From the NCBI GenBank assembly GCA_017549025.1, contig JAFYWB010000042.1:1-64000 (forward strand): a stretch of DNA of 64,000 nucleotides, written 5' to 3'. The notes under the pieces are model-generated. The model saw nothing but the letters and a program-made list of their open reading frames with translations, did no database searches and was not told where the DNA came from. Shown here piece after piece: positions 25,795 to 34,001 of the stretch (position 1 is its first letter; each line of letters starts with the position of its first letter). This DNA comes from Treponema sp. GTDB taxonomy: Bacteria; Spirochaetota; Spirochaetia; Treponematales; Treponemataceae. Made by a program: the position numbers and the translations under genes.

Positions 25795-26283
25795 TTAGAA
25801 GTGGAAGCGGATACCTGCGTTTGCAGCAACACCCCAGTGAAGACCAACCTTAGGAAGAATTGCTACACCAATCTGAGGTACGGCCTGAATGAATGGCTCA
25901 ATCTCAATCTTTTCAACAGGAATCATCATGTTCAATCCAATTGGAGCACGAGCTACAAGATTAAGTCCCAGATAATTGTTGCCAATACCTACAGTTCCAC
26001 CAGCACCAGCACCGAAGAACCAATTAAGGGATCCAACAGGAGTATCTGTCAAAGGCTTATAAATAAACCAATAATCTCCTGTAAGACCAACACCAAAATA
26101 ACCATTCTGGAGCTGGAAGTCAGCAGTAAATACTAATGGACTATCATTCAGAGTAAAGGTAATAGCAGCACTACCCATTGCAGGATATCCACCACCGCCC
26201 TGTACACCAATACTCCAAGCGAAAACTCCACCCATGCATACAACCATCAACAAAGCTGCAACAACTAAGATTTTCTTGTTCAC
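25795..26283 (-). CDS. Small secreted protein, likely outer-membrane beta-barrel
   Basis: A 162-residue protein. The start is a GTG at 26283 placed 6 nt after AGGAGG; a longer frame to 26325 has no ribosome binding site. A signal peptide (KKILVVAALLMVVCMGGVFAWS) precedes a mature part of alternating hydrophobic strands rich in Gly, ending in Phe (GIRFHF), the C-terminal pattern of outer-membrane barrels. It recalls DUF3996-type spirochetal proteins, but I am not sure of the family. It is monocistronic, with a terminator after it. Confidence 0.65.
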   Translation of the reverse strand: MNKKILVVAALLMVVCMGGVFAWSIGVQGGGGYPAMGSAAITFTLNDSPLVFTADFQLQNGYFGVGLTGDYWFIYKPLTDTPVGSLNWFFGAGAGGTVGIGNNYLGLNLVARAPIGLNMMIPVEKIEIEPFIQAVPQIGVAILPKVGLHWGVAANAGIRFHF

Positions 26284-26364
26284 ATTATACCTCCTAAGTA
26301 GAATGTTATAAATATATAATATCACAAATATTGTAAGTCTGCAAGTTTTTTTTGAAAATTGTGT

Positions 26365-26410
26365 AAAAAAATAAACCCCATCTATGAAATAATTTCCAAA
26401 GATGGGGTTA
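26365..26410 (-). terminator. Terminator after the carboxyltransferase gene
   Basis: On the minus strand TAACCCCATCT pairs with AGATGGGGTTT, followed by a run of seven T. Confidence 0.9.
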
Positions 26411-26424
26411 TTTTATGCTTAAAA

Positions 26425-27912
26425 TTAGAGCGGAATGTTTCCGTGCTTCTTCTCCACACAAGAGGTGGATTTCTTGCTTTTCAGCAAGCGAAGACACTGT
26501 GAAATCTTTCTTCTGGTGTCCTCTGGATTAATTACTTCAGAAACATAGCCCTGTTCGGCGGCAGTTTGGGGAGTCATAACAGTTTCCCGATATTCTTTCA
26601 GTTTTTCCTCGATTATCTGAGCCTTAGATGGATCTTGCACTTCCTTTGCATACAGAATCTGGATGGCACCTTCGGCACCCATTACTGCAATTTCAGCCTT
26701 GGGCCATGCAAAGACAAAGTCGGCACCAATATGCTTGGAACACATGGAAATGTATGCTCCTCCGTAAGCCTTTCGGGTAATAACGGTAATCTTGGGTACA
26801 GTTGCCTCGGAATAAGCATAAATCAACTTCGCACCGTGGCGGATAATACCCTTCTGCTCTTCCTGTGGTCCAGGAACAAAGCCAGGAACATCCACCAGAT
26901 TCAATAGTGGAACATTGAAGGCATCGCAGAAGCGGATAAAACGAGCAGCTTTGTCGGAGGCGTCGCAGTTAAGGATTCCACCTAGGCCAGCAGGGTTATT
27001 GGCAACGATACCAACGGTACGTCCTTCGATACGAGCAAATCCCACAACGATATTGATAGCAAACTCCTGCATAACCTCAAAGAAGCTATCATCGTCTACT
27101 AAGCAATCAATTACATTGCGAATATCGTATCCCTGGGTTCCTCTGTCGGGAAGTACTTCGGTAATCTTCTTTGCCTTTTTGCGGGCATCGTATTTGGCAG
27201 AAGCTGAGGGAACACGGTCTCCATAGTAATGGGGAATGTAGTCCAAAAGCTTACGAACCTTGGTAAAGCAGTCCTTTTCATCGGGACAGCGGAAGTGAGA
27301 CACACCAGACTTCTGGGAATGGATTGCTCCACCACCCAAGTCTTCCTCGGTAATGTCCATGAACATAACGCTCTTTACAACCTTAGGTCCAGTAATGAAC
27401 ATGTAGCTGATTTCATCTACGGTAAAGATGAAGTCGGTGATTCCAGGAGAATAAACGGCTCCACCAGCACAGGGACCTGCGATAATGGAAATCTGAGGAA
27501 TATATCCTGATGCCCGCACATTCTGGAAAAAGAGGTTTCCGTAGCCAGCCAAGGAGTTCACACCTTCCTGAATACGAGCTCCACCTGAGTCATTGATTCC
27601 GATAACAGGACAGCGAGCCTCAATGGCCATTTCGATAATCTGGGCAATTTTGTCTCCGTGCATTTTTCCCAGAGAACCACCCTGTACGGTAAAGTCCTGA
27701 GCATAGATGGCTACACGACGACCGTTAATCATTCCAAATCCAGTGATAACACCATCGTAAGGAATCTCCTTGCCAGCCATACCAAAACTTGTACAGTTAT
27801 GGTGAACACCAGAGTAGATTTCCATGAAGGAATCCTTGTCGACTAGTGCATTGATTCTTTCGATGGCATGGAGCTTGCCCTTTGCGTGCTGACGCTCTAA
27901 ATTATATTCCAT
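26425..27912 (-). CDS. Acyl-CoA carboxyltransferase subunit (MmdA/PccB type)
   Basis: A 495-residue biotin-dependent carboxyltransferase with two crotonase-fold halves. Oxyanion-hole glycines appear in SGGARIQEG and AGPCAGGAVYSPG in the first half and in RKAYGGAYISM in the second. The family transfers carboxyl groups between biotin and acyl-CoA, as the beta subunit of propionyl-CoA carboxylase or the alpha subunit of the Na+-pumping methylmalonyl-CoA decarboxylase. No biotin carrier or membrane decarboxylase gene adjoins it, so sequence alone cannot choose. The C-terminal 20 residues are Lys/Cys-rich and look nonconserved. A biotin importer (bioYMN) is encoded at 51-53 kb. Confidence 0.85.
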   Translation of the reverse strand: MEYNLERQHAKGKLHAIERINALVDKDSFMEIYSGVHHNCTSFGMAGKEIPYDGVITGFGMINGRRVAIYAQDFTVQGGSLGKMHGDKIAQIIEMAIEARCPVIGINDSGGARIQEGVNSLAGYGNLFFQNVRASGYIPQISIIAGPCAGGAVYSPGITDFIFTVDEISYMFITGPKVVKSVMFMDITEEDLGGGAIHSQKSGVSHFRCPDEKDCFTKVRKLLDYIPHYYGDRVPSASAKYDARKKAKKITEVLPDRGTQGYDIRNVIDCLVDDDSFFEVMQEFAINIVVGFARIEGRTVGIVANNPAGLGGILNCDASDKAARFIRFCDAFNVPLLNLVDVPGFVPGPQEEQKGIIRHGAKLIYAYSEATVPKITVITRKAYGGAYISMCSKHIGADFVFAWPKAEIAVMGAEGAIQILYAKEVQDPSKAQIIEEKLKEYRETVMTPQTAAEQGYVSEVINPEDTRRKISQCLRLLKSKKSTSCVEKKHGNIPL

Positions 27913-28022
27913 AGTTTAAAATACCTCTTGCTTTCATTTAGACAAAAATAGTAATAATGTCATATTAACGATACCCTTACACATTGTCAATAGAAAAAAA
28001 GAGGGAAACAACTTTATCTATG

Positions 28023-28100
28023 AATACAGTCGGTCAAGGGACGCTTCGCTTAAACCCTTGACTCGCCTTTGTTACGGTTCTCCCAAAATTGTAGAACCAT
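28023..28100 (+). repeat. 78-bp hairpin repeat, copy 1
   Basis: The unit contains two inverted repeats: GTCAAGGG...CCCTTGAC and GGTTCT...AGAACC. It is joined directly to copy 2, which differs at one base (C28075 against T28153). A third copy lies inverted at 37620-37697. The surrounding 27913-28404 gap otherwise holds the terminator, tRNA-Lys and promoters listed here. Confidence 0.95.
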
Positions 28101-28178
28101 AATACAGTCGGTCAAGGGACGCTTCGCTTAAACCCTTGACTCGCCTTTGTTATGGTTCTCCCAAAATTGTAGAACCAT
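28101..28178 (+). repeat. 78-bp hairpin repeat, copy 2
   Basis: Exact tandem period of 78 bp with copy 1. The single change extends the second stem to ten perfect pairs (TTATGGTTCT with AGAACCATAA), which suggests the structure matters. Confidence 0.95.
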
Positions 28179-28181
28179 AAT

Positions 28182-28215
28182 AAAAAAAAGACTTCCACGT
28201 TTCCGCAGAAGTCTT
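28182..28215 (-). terminator. Terminator after tRNA-Lys
   Basis: On the minus strand AAGACTTC pairs with GAAGTCTT (arms 28208-28215 and 28188-28195), followed by a run of eight T. Confidence 0.9.
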
Positions 28216-28217
28216 CC

Positions 28218-28290
28218 TGAGCTACATTGGATTCGAACCAATGACCCACGCCTTAAAAGGGCGTTGCTCTACCTACTGAGCTAGTAGCCC
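28218..28290 (-). tRNA. tRNA-Lys (TTT anticodon)
   Basis: On the minus strand a 73-nt cloverleaf: acceptor GGGCTAC/GTAGCTC, anticodon stem ACGCC/GGCGT around CTTTTAA (anticodon TTT), T arm CATTGG-TTCGAAT-CCAATG, discriminator A. CCA is not encoded. Confidence 0.95.
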
Positions 28291-28314
28291 ATCACCTAAT
28301 TTCTAGGTTAAAAT

Positions 28315-28343
28315 ATCATAGCAAATATGAATTTATTTGTCAA
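28315..28343 (-). promoter_or_regulatory. tRNA-Lys promoter
   Basis: On the minus strand, TTGACA (28338-28343), a 17-bp spacer and TATGAT (28315-28320). Confidence 0.82.
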
Positions 28344-28404
28344 CCTTGATAAAGCAAAAAAATTGAATTTCTTGTGATAAAACCACAAGTTCTGAAATTA
28401 ATTC

Positions 28405-28433
28405 TTGCATGAAGGTGATTTTGCCAGTATACT
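28405..28433 (+). promoter_or_regulatory. Promoter of the M23 peptidase gene, leaderless type
   Basis: TTGCAT (28405-28410), a 17-bp spacer and TATACT (28428-28433) end 7 nt before the ATG at 28441. No Shine-Dalgarno sequence is present. An inverted repeat CTTGTG...CACAAG (28371-28389) lies just upstream. Confidence 0.7.
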
Positions 28434-28440
28434 TGTAGCC

Positions 28441-29409
28441 ATGAAGAAAAATTTTTTGTTGCTACTCTGTTTTTTTGTGTTTGGTTTTGGCTTTGCAGCG
28501 GAGCCTGCTACAGCGGTATTCACTGGCGAGGATTATTCGATTTATGTAACCTATTCTGAAACCCTGCAGCCTGGAGATCCCCTCTGCGTTCGATTGGATT
28601 TTACTCCTTCTAAAACGACCATGCGGGAGCCTGATGGTTTAACTCAAGCTGTATTGTTGTTTGGTGAAAAGAAAAAAACTGATTTCTTTGTGCTTAATGG
28701 AAAAAATGATACTAATCATGAGCTTTCCCTTTGTGCTATGATTCCCCTTTCCACCTATCAGGAAGCTGGTTCCCACGAGGTAACTATCATGTACAGTGCC
28801 TACGGTAGGGAATACATGAAGTTTAGCCTGCCAATTTCTGTGGAACCAAAGGAATTCATCAGTGAAACACTGGAGCTGGACAACAGAAATACAGCTATTA
28901 AGACAGATACCAGTTCCACCCGCATGAATCAGATTGACCGGTTGAACGAGATTTTATTTACGGTGAATTCCAACGCTGTGTACCAGAAAAAAGCCTTTGT
29001 AGCACCCACTACCGCCACACGAAGAACATCTTTCTTTGGAGATAGACGAGTATATGCCTACGTTGGTGGCGGTTCTTCCACCAGTCTCCACTACGGTATT
29101 GACTATGGCATTCCCACTGGCTCTGTGGTAACAGCCTGTGGAGATGGTCGGGTGGTACTGGTAGAGGATAGAATTTCCTCTGGATTAAGTGTGGTGATTG
29201 AACACATGCCCGGTTTGTACAGTCTGTACTACCACTTGGATTCCTTTGGAGTAAAGGTGGGAGACATGGTAAAGGCTGGAGACAGGGTGGGCTTGTCTGG
29301 CTCCACTGGATTGGCTACCGGTCCCCACCTGCACTGGGAGGTGCGGCTGAATGGGGAGGCGGTAAATCCTGATTTCTTTACAGAAAAAAGTTTCTTATAC
29401 TTCCAGTAA
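28441..29409 (+). CDS. Secreted M23-family metallopeptidase
   Basis: A 322-residue protein with signal peptide MKKNFLLLLCFFVFGFGFAA. An N-terminal beta-rich region precedes a C-terminal LytM/M23 domain. The zinc and catalytic motifs are intact: HYGIDYG (HxxxD) near residue 218, and GPHLHWEV (HxH) near residue 300. M23 enzymes cut peptide cross-links in peptidoglycan. The frame opens at a TTG (28405), but that codon is part of the -35 box and the signal peptide starts at 28441. The 3' end overlaps the convergent ligA by 15 bp. Confidence 0.88.
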   Translation: MKKNFLLLLCFFVFGFGFAAEPATAVFTGEDYSIYVTYSETLQPGDPLCVRLDFTPSKTTMREPDGLTQAVLLFGEKKKTDFFVLNGKNDTNHELSLCAMIPLSTYQEAGSHEVTIMYSAYGREYMKFSLPISVEPKEFISETLELDNRNTAIKTDTSSTRMNQIDRLNEILFTVNSNAVYQKKAFVAPTTATRRTSFFGDRRVYAYVGGGSSTSLHYGIDYGIPTGSVVTACGDGRVVLVEDRISSGLSVVIEHMPGLYSLYYHLDSFGVKVGDMVKAGDRVGLSGSTGLATGPHLHWEVRLNGEAVNPDFFTEKSFLYFQ

Positions 29410-31323
29410 TTTTATAAAGGCTGCTTCATCAATGACGGGGATTCCCAGTTGAGCGGCCTTTTTATTTTTTGAGGAGCCAGAGGTGGTATCGTTTGTAACA
29501 AGATAGGACAAGCCCTTTACCACCGATGACTTGGTGGTGCCGCCCCGCTCCTTTACTAGCTGCTCCGCTTGACTTCGTTTCATAGATAGCTCTCCAGTAA
29601 AACAGAAGGACAAGCCTGACAAGGAGCCTCCTTCAACAGGTGTTTTCAGAGTGATAAATCCCTTTTCCACTAGCTCCTGCATTTCAGCCTTATTGTCTGT
29701 CAAGCCTTGAACGAGAGTAGCGGCAGTAATGTCGCCAAATCCATTGACGGCACTGATTTCTTCTACAGAGGCAGACAAAAGTGTATCTAAAGTGGAAAAA
29801 CCAGCTTCCGTAAGCCGCTCCATTAAGGTTTCTCCAATGCCCTCTATATCAAAGCCTGCCACAAAGGTTGCCAGAGAAATGGTGCTACGGGTTTTTAGGG
29901 ATTTGATAACCTTCTTTGCCCCCAAAGATTCCTTGTCCTTGGAAATGCTTTCTTGGTTCAAGAAAAATGGGGTGAGCTGGGCCTCTGTTAGCTGGTATAG
30001 TGAGGGGATGGACGTGGCAACTCCTGCTTGAAACAGAGCTGATAGCAAGGTGGTGCCAAAGTCTCGGATATCAAGAACGGAAATCCATTTTTCCAGCTGA
30101 TGGAGAATCTTTTTGGAGCAAGCCTTGTTAGGACAATAGAGGCGCGTGCCCTCGTCTACCAAGGCTGAGCCACATTGACTACACTGGCAGGGAAAGGCAA
30201 TTTCCTCTAAAATCTGAGGTGCAGCGCCTTCTGGAGGATTTACCACGGACTCAATCTTGGGAATGATTTCACCGCGCTTTGTTACCACCACATGGCTTCC
30301 AATTTTTACGCCGAGCCCTCGAATGGTGTTGGGGTTCACCAAGCTAGCTCGTTTCACCGTTGTTCCAGCCAGTTCCACAGGATCGAACAGCCCCACGGGA
30401 GTATAAGTTGCCCCAGATTCACTCCATTCCACCTGTCGTAGCACTGTAACTGCTTCTTCAAGGCTGAACTTAAAAGCAATCTGTCGCTCAGGTCGTGCTC
30501 TGGCTGCATCCGCTAGGTTTATGGCACGTTCCTTTACCACTAGACCGTCAATGTCATAATCAAGCTGTGGTCTAAGCTCCATCACTTGAGCTCTATAGTC
30601 AATAACCTGCTGGGGAGAATTGCAAAGCTCCAGTGGTACGGTGGTAAAGCCGCAGGATTCCAGCCACTGCACCTTGGCAATTTCATCTACAAAGGAATGG
30701 TTTTCAAAGAGAGCGTCGTAGCAGATAACCTTTAGGTGCTGGCTTCCCTCCCCGTCCTTCCGTTTCATAAGCCCATTGGCGGCGTTGCGACAATTTGCCT
30801 TGTCGGAGAAAAAATCACGGTGGACTTGGCGAGTCATTATCACCTCCCCACGAATACCTCCCGTGTAGGGAAGAATTTTTCCATCCAGCTCCAGCTTTGC
30901 AAGAACACCCTGCATTTTTTTTGCGTTGGCGGTAATATCGTCTCCAATGGTACCGTTGCCTCTAGTTACAGCCCGCACAAAGATACCATTGTCATATTGC
31001 AGCTCAAGGCTGGCTCCATCTAGCTTATATTCTACCAAGTATTCATCGTAGGGGTGTTTTTCCGTCCAGGCTATGAATTCTTGAGGATTTGCAGCCTTGT
31101 CTTGACTTCCCATAGGAATGCGGTGGCGGGCCTTGGCAAAATTTCCTGAATCAGCACCCACCCGATGAAGGATGGCGTTGGAAGGATCAAGATTTTTCAG
31201 CTCATCCCACAAGGCATCGAATTCCTGGTCTGAAACAAGGGCATCTCCATTGTAGTAGGCATCTTGATACTTTACAATGAGTTGTTCTAGCTCCTGGATT
31301 CGTGCTGAGTCAAAAAGATTCAT
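29395..31323 (-). CDS. ligA: NAD+-dependent DNA ligase
   Basis: A 642-residue ligase that seals nicks in replication and repair. The adenylated lysine is in YKLDG (K100). Other hallmarks are RGEVIM, the Cys4 zinc finger (CQCSQCG and CPNKAC), helix-hairpin-helix repeats and a C-terminal BRCT domain (LSFCFTGEL). The frame extends to 31362, but the ATG at 31323 lies 8 nt after the trmB stop with AAGGTGG before it and begins the conserved domain, so I chose it. It is the last gene of a minus-strand run from 33928. Confidence 0.96.
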   Translation of the reverse strand: MNLFDSARIQELEQLIVKYQDAYYNGDALVSDQEFDALWDELKNLDPSNAILHRVGADSGNFAKARHRIPMGSQDKAANPQEFIAWTEKHPYDEYLVEYKLDGASLELQYDNGIFVRAVTRGNGTIGDDITANAKKMQGVLAKLELDGKILPYTGGIRGEVIMTRQVHRDFFSDKANCRNAANGLMKRKDGEGSQHLKVICYDALFENHSFVDEIAKVQWLESCGFTTVPLELCNSPQQVIDYRAQVMELRPQLDYDIDGLVVKERAINLADAARARPERQIAFKFSLEEAVTVLRQVEWSESGATYTPVGLFDPVELAGTTVKRASLVNPNTIRGLGVKIGSHVVVTKRGEIIPKIESVVNPPEGAAPQILEEIAFPCQCSQCGSALVDEGTRLYCPNKACSKKILHQLEKWISVLDIRDFGTTLLSALFQAGVATSIPSLYQLTEAQLTPFFLNQESISKDKESLGAKKVIKSLKTRSTISLATFVAGFDIEGIGETLMERLTEAGFSTLDTLLSASVEEISAVNGFGDITAATLVQGLTDNKAEMQELVEKGFITLKTPVEGGSLSGLSFCFTGELSMKRSQAEQLVKERGGTTKSSVVKGLSYLVTNDTTSGSSKNKKAAQLGIPVIDEAAFIKLLEV

Positions 31324-31330
31324 TTCCACC

Positions 31331-32041
31331 TTAATCCTCCTGCCGCAGGAAGAACAATTCACGGATCACGTGGTTCTTGTCCAGTCCCTTTTCCTCAAAG
31401 CGTGTTTCCGGCCGCCACTCCTGGTGAGGTGCAAAGCCCTGGTATTTGTTTTTTAGGCCAGGAGTTTGCTCCAATTGCTCCAAGGCAAATTCGGCGTAGG
31501 GTTCCCAGTCGGTGGCCATGTAAAGATAGCCTCCTGACACCAGCTTTTTGGTAATAAGGTCTGTGTTTGGACGCTGAACCAGCCGCCGCTTGTGGTGCTT
31601 CTTTTTGGGCCAAGGGTCAGGAAAGAAAATGTGAAAGCCGCTGATAGAACCATCGGGAATCATCTTTTCCAGCACCTCCAAAGCGTCATGCTCCACGATA
31701 TAGATGTTTTCCAAGCTACGGCGGCGAATCTCACCTAAAAGCTTTCCCACACCAGGACGATGGACTTCCAAACCCAGGTAATTTTTATCGGGATTGTCGG
31801 CAGCAATGATGGCAGTAGCCTTTCCCATGCCAAAGCCAATTTCCACGGTAACAGGATTGGTGTTGTTGAATATTTGAGTATAGTTCAAATGAGAGTCTGT
31901 GTAGGGAATGCACCAACGGCCAGAAAGCTCCTGATAATCCTTTTGTTGAGTGGGAGTCATGCGACCTGCTCTCAGCACAAAGGTCTTGATGGTGCGATAA
32001 AATTGAGTATCCTGTGGTGGTGTCTGATTTTCTAAATCCAT
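31331..32041 (-). CDS. trmB: tRNA (guanine-N7-)-methyltransferase
   Basis: A 236-residue SAM-dependent enzyme that makes m7G46 in tRNA. The SAM-binding motif [11 protein letters not shown] and the diagnostic [14 protein letters not shown] block are present. The C-terminal region with TDWEPYAEF is also typical. An upstream in-frame ATG at 32059 overlaps the preceding gene. The ATG at 32041 has AGGAGA at good spacing and is preferred. Confidence 0.94.
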   Translation of the reverse strand: MDLENQTPPQDTQFYRTIKTFVLRAGRMTPTQQKDYQELSGRWCIPYTDSHLNYTQIFNNTNPVTVEIGFGMGKATAIIAADNPDKNYLGLEVHRPGVGKLLGEIRRRSLENIYIVEHDALEVLEKMIPDGSISGFHIFFPDPWPKKKHHKRRLVQRPNTDLITKKLVSGGYLYMATDWEPYAEFALEQLEQTPGLKNKYQGFAPHQEWRPETRFEEKGLDKNHVIRELFFLRQED

Positions 32042-32051
32042 GTTACATCTC

Positions 32052-32762
32052 CTATTCAAAGTTGTGGGGAGGCAAAAGGTATCGAACCTGCCTGCTAGGA
32101 TAATCCAAGCAGATTCTTAGGGATTTTGCCTTGTTATATGAATCCTTTATATCCGTAAAATCCTTCCAATTATCCCAAGCTGTGTCAAAAAATAACAAGG
32201 TTCCCCTTCCATCTAACTCAGAAAAGAGAGCTATTTTTCTGATAGGTTCAGCGGAATCATTACTGGAACCCGCTTCATCACTCGTTTGTTCCTGCTGATT
32301 TAAAAAAATCGGCTGATCCAGTGGAGGGGCATCAAGCTCCTTGTAGTTAAGCTCAAATTGGCCTTCAGCTGTCTCTCCTACTAAATCAGTGTAGACAACC
32401 TGATAGCGACCCTTGGGAAGTGCCGAGAAATAGGGAGCCATGAGGCTTGGAGAACCAGCCCACAGCTTGGAACCGTTGTTTAAAATGAGGGGATTTTCTA
32501 TGAACCAAAAAAACTTGTTATCTGGAAAGATGTTTCCAGCTGGAAACGAAATTTTCAGGTTCATAATACGCTCTGAACCTTGGGAGCTTTGAACAAAAAC
32601 CGAAAGCCGTTGTATCGGAGGCTCCTGAAGATTTTGGTAATCATAGACAACGGTAGCCTCAAGGGAAACAATCTGTGGCACCTTGTTGGCACAAGATACA
32701 AAGCCCATGATAACACAGCAGAAGGAGAAGAATGAAAGTAAAAGAAGAGAATATGGTCTCAT
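32052..32762 (-). CDS. Predicted lipoprotein of unknown function
   Basis: A 236-residue protein with a signal peptide ending in a spirochete-style lipobox (GFVSC, Cys24). The mature part is predicted mostly beta with no motif I recognise, including a long Ser/Glu/Asp-rich linker (about residues 160-175). The start overlaps the stop of the 33928 gene by one base, so the two are translationally coupled. trmB and ligA follow in the same direction. Confidence 0.7.
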   Translation of the reverse strand: MRPYSLLLLSFFSFCCVIMGFVSCANKVPQIVSLEATVVYDYQNLQEPPIQRLSVFVQSSQGSERIMNLKISFPAGNIFPDNKFFWFIENPLILNNGSKLWAGSPSLMAPYFSALPKGRYQVVYTDLVGETAEGQFELNYKELDAPPLDQPIFLNQQEQTSDEAGSSNDSAEPIRKIALFSELDGRGTLLFFDTAWDNWKDFTDIKDSYNKAKSLRICLDYPSRQVRYLLPPHNFE

Positions 32763-33928
32763 TAAAAATTAAATGCCAAGGTAATAACCATGAGATTGCT
32801 GACAGAATACTGGTTTACCAATGACTCAAATTTAACATTTACCTTTTTACAAGCTTCATCCAAGTAGGAAAGGTAGTACAAGCCTAAGTCTACCCCCTCG
32901 GAGCCCTCTGGCAATTCCCGGTAAAAGTCAATGAGGGAGCGTTTTCGTAAGTCGGCAGACTTCTTTGTTTCAATGCTTTCCTTAACCTCTTGGAATTCAT
33001 CGTCCTTGTTGTACAGGGTGATTTGTAGTCGTCCCTGTTTACCGATGGAAGAAGAGCCACCACCCAGCTTCCAAGAAATGAACACCATCTCATGCTTTTT
33101 AACCATTTCAGAAATGATTTTCTTGCGAATATCAGGATCATAAATCAGCATGTCGGTATCGGGCAAACCACGATACATTTTTTTTACTTCCTGACGCATA
33201 TTTGTGTTTTCGCAGTTAAGGGCAAGCTCCATAATCATCAAGGAAATATATTCAGCAACACGGCCCTTTTCCATGTAATCCTTCAGCAGAATATTGATAC
33301 GTCGAAGAATTTCCTCAAATCCAGTTTGATTATAGAATTTAGTGATGACATACCAGTTGAGGCGACTCATGCGCATGAGGAATTTTTCTGTCATCAGCAT
33401 AAAAATATTCCGTTCCTCTGGAGTTAAATCTGGATTTTCCTTGATAGAATGCCACAAGGGATCCAAAATTGCCTTGCGAGCCTTGGCAATCACCTCTTCC
33501 TGATTTGACAGATGGAAAAGCACCTGCCGATCCGTGATTTTAGCTCTTTCGTCAATGATTTGGGAAGGATTTGCTCTGTTGTGTCTTCGAACACAATCGG
33601 AATCTATAAGGGTGGCATATACTTCCTTATCAAATTGCTTGTAGAGCAAGGAAAAAACCACCAGCTTGGTTAAATCCATTACATCCTGCTTGGAGGATGA
33701 AAATTCTGGCAATGAGATTTCCAGCTTGGAAATATAGTCCACCAAAATCATCTGTTGAATCGTTTGGGGAGCAAAGGAATCCAGTGAGATTCCATATTCC
33801 TCTATGTTATCCGCCAGTTTTATCCGCAACAACTTTTTTTTATTCTGGATAAAATGGGAAGCCCCTTCCTCCGTCAGAATTACTTTTAACGGAAGATTTA
33901 AAAGCCCCTTCTTTGTGGATTCACTCAC
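32762..33928 (-). CDS. Cytoplasmic protein, possibly a degenerate GHKL ATPase
   Basis: A 388-residue soluble protein with no signal peptide. I do not recognise the family. Two segments recall histidine-kinase-type ATPase domains: MELALN (E234, N238) resembles an N box, and GVDLGLYYLS near residues 345-354 resembles a G2 box. The protein ends in a strand like those domains (NLMVITLAF), but the DxGxG box is missing, so ATP binding is doubtful. The start is GTG with TAGGAG upstream. It heads the lipoprotein-trmB-ligA run and is divergent from the 34002 membrane protein gene. Confidence 0.6.
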   Translation of the reverse strand: MSESTKKGLLNLPLKVILTEEGASHFIQNKKKLLRIKLADNIEEYGISLDSFAPQTIQQMILVDYISKLEISLPEFSSSKQDVMDLTKLVVFSLLYKQFDKEVYATLIDSDCVRRHNRANPSQIIDERAKITDRQVLFHLSNQEEVIAKARKAILDPLWHSIKENPDLTPEERNIFMLMTEKFLMRMSRLNWYVITKFYNQTGFEEILRRINILLKDYMEKGRVAEYISLMIMELALNCENTNMRQEVKKMYRGLPDTDMLIYDPDIRKKIISEMVKKHEMVFISWKLGGGSSSIGKQGRLQITLYNKDDEFQEVKESIETKKSADLRKRSLIDFYRELPEGSEGVDLGLYYLSYLDEACKKVNVKFESLVNQYSVSNLMVITLAFNF

Positions 33929-33947
33929 TGTACACTCCTAGGGTTCC

Positions 33948-33977
33948 ATTATATAACAAAGGTACTTGAATTGTAAA
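33948..33977 (-). promoter_or_regulatory. Promoter of the 33928 gene
   Basis: On the minus strand, TTTACA (33972-33977), an 18-bp spacer and TATAAT (33948-33953). It overlaps the divergent promoter at 33966-33993, so the two should compete for polymerase. Confidence 0.65.
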
Positions 33978-33993
33978 CAAGAATTGCTATAAT
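33966..33993 (+). promoter_or_regulatory. Promoter of the 34002 gene, leaderless type
   Basis: TTGAAT (33966-33971), a 16-bp spacer and TATAAT (33988-33993) end 8 nt before the ATG at 34002. No Shine-Dalgarno sequence is present. Confidence 0.65.
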
Positions 33994-34001
33994 TGTATAA
34001 T

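Noticed and set aside
28023-28178. Tandem repeat as a CRISPR array or transposon end
   Set aside because: The copies are directly adjacent with no spacers, and there are no cas genes, transposase, terminal repeats or target duplications.
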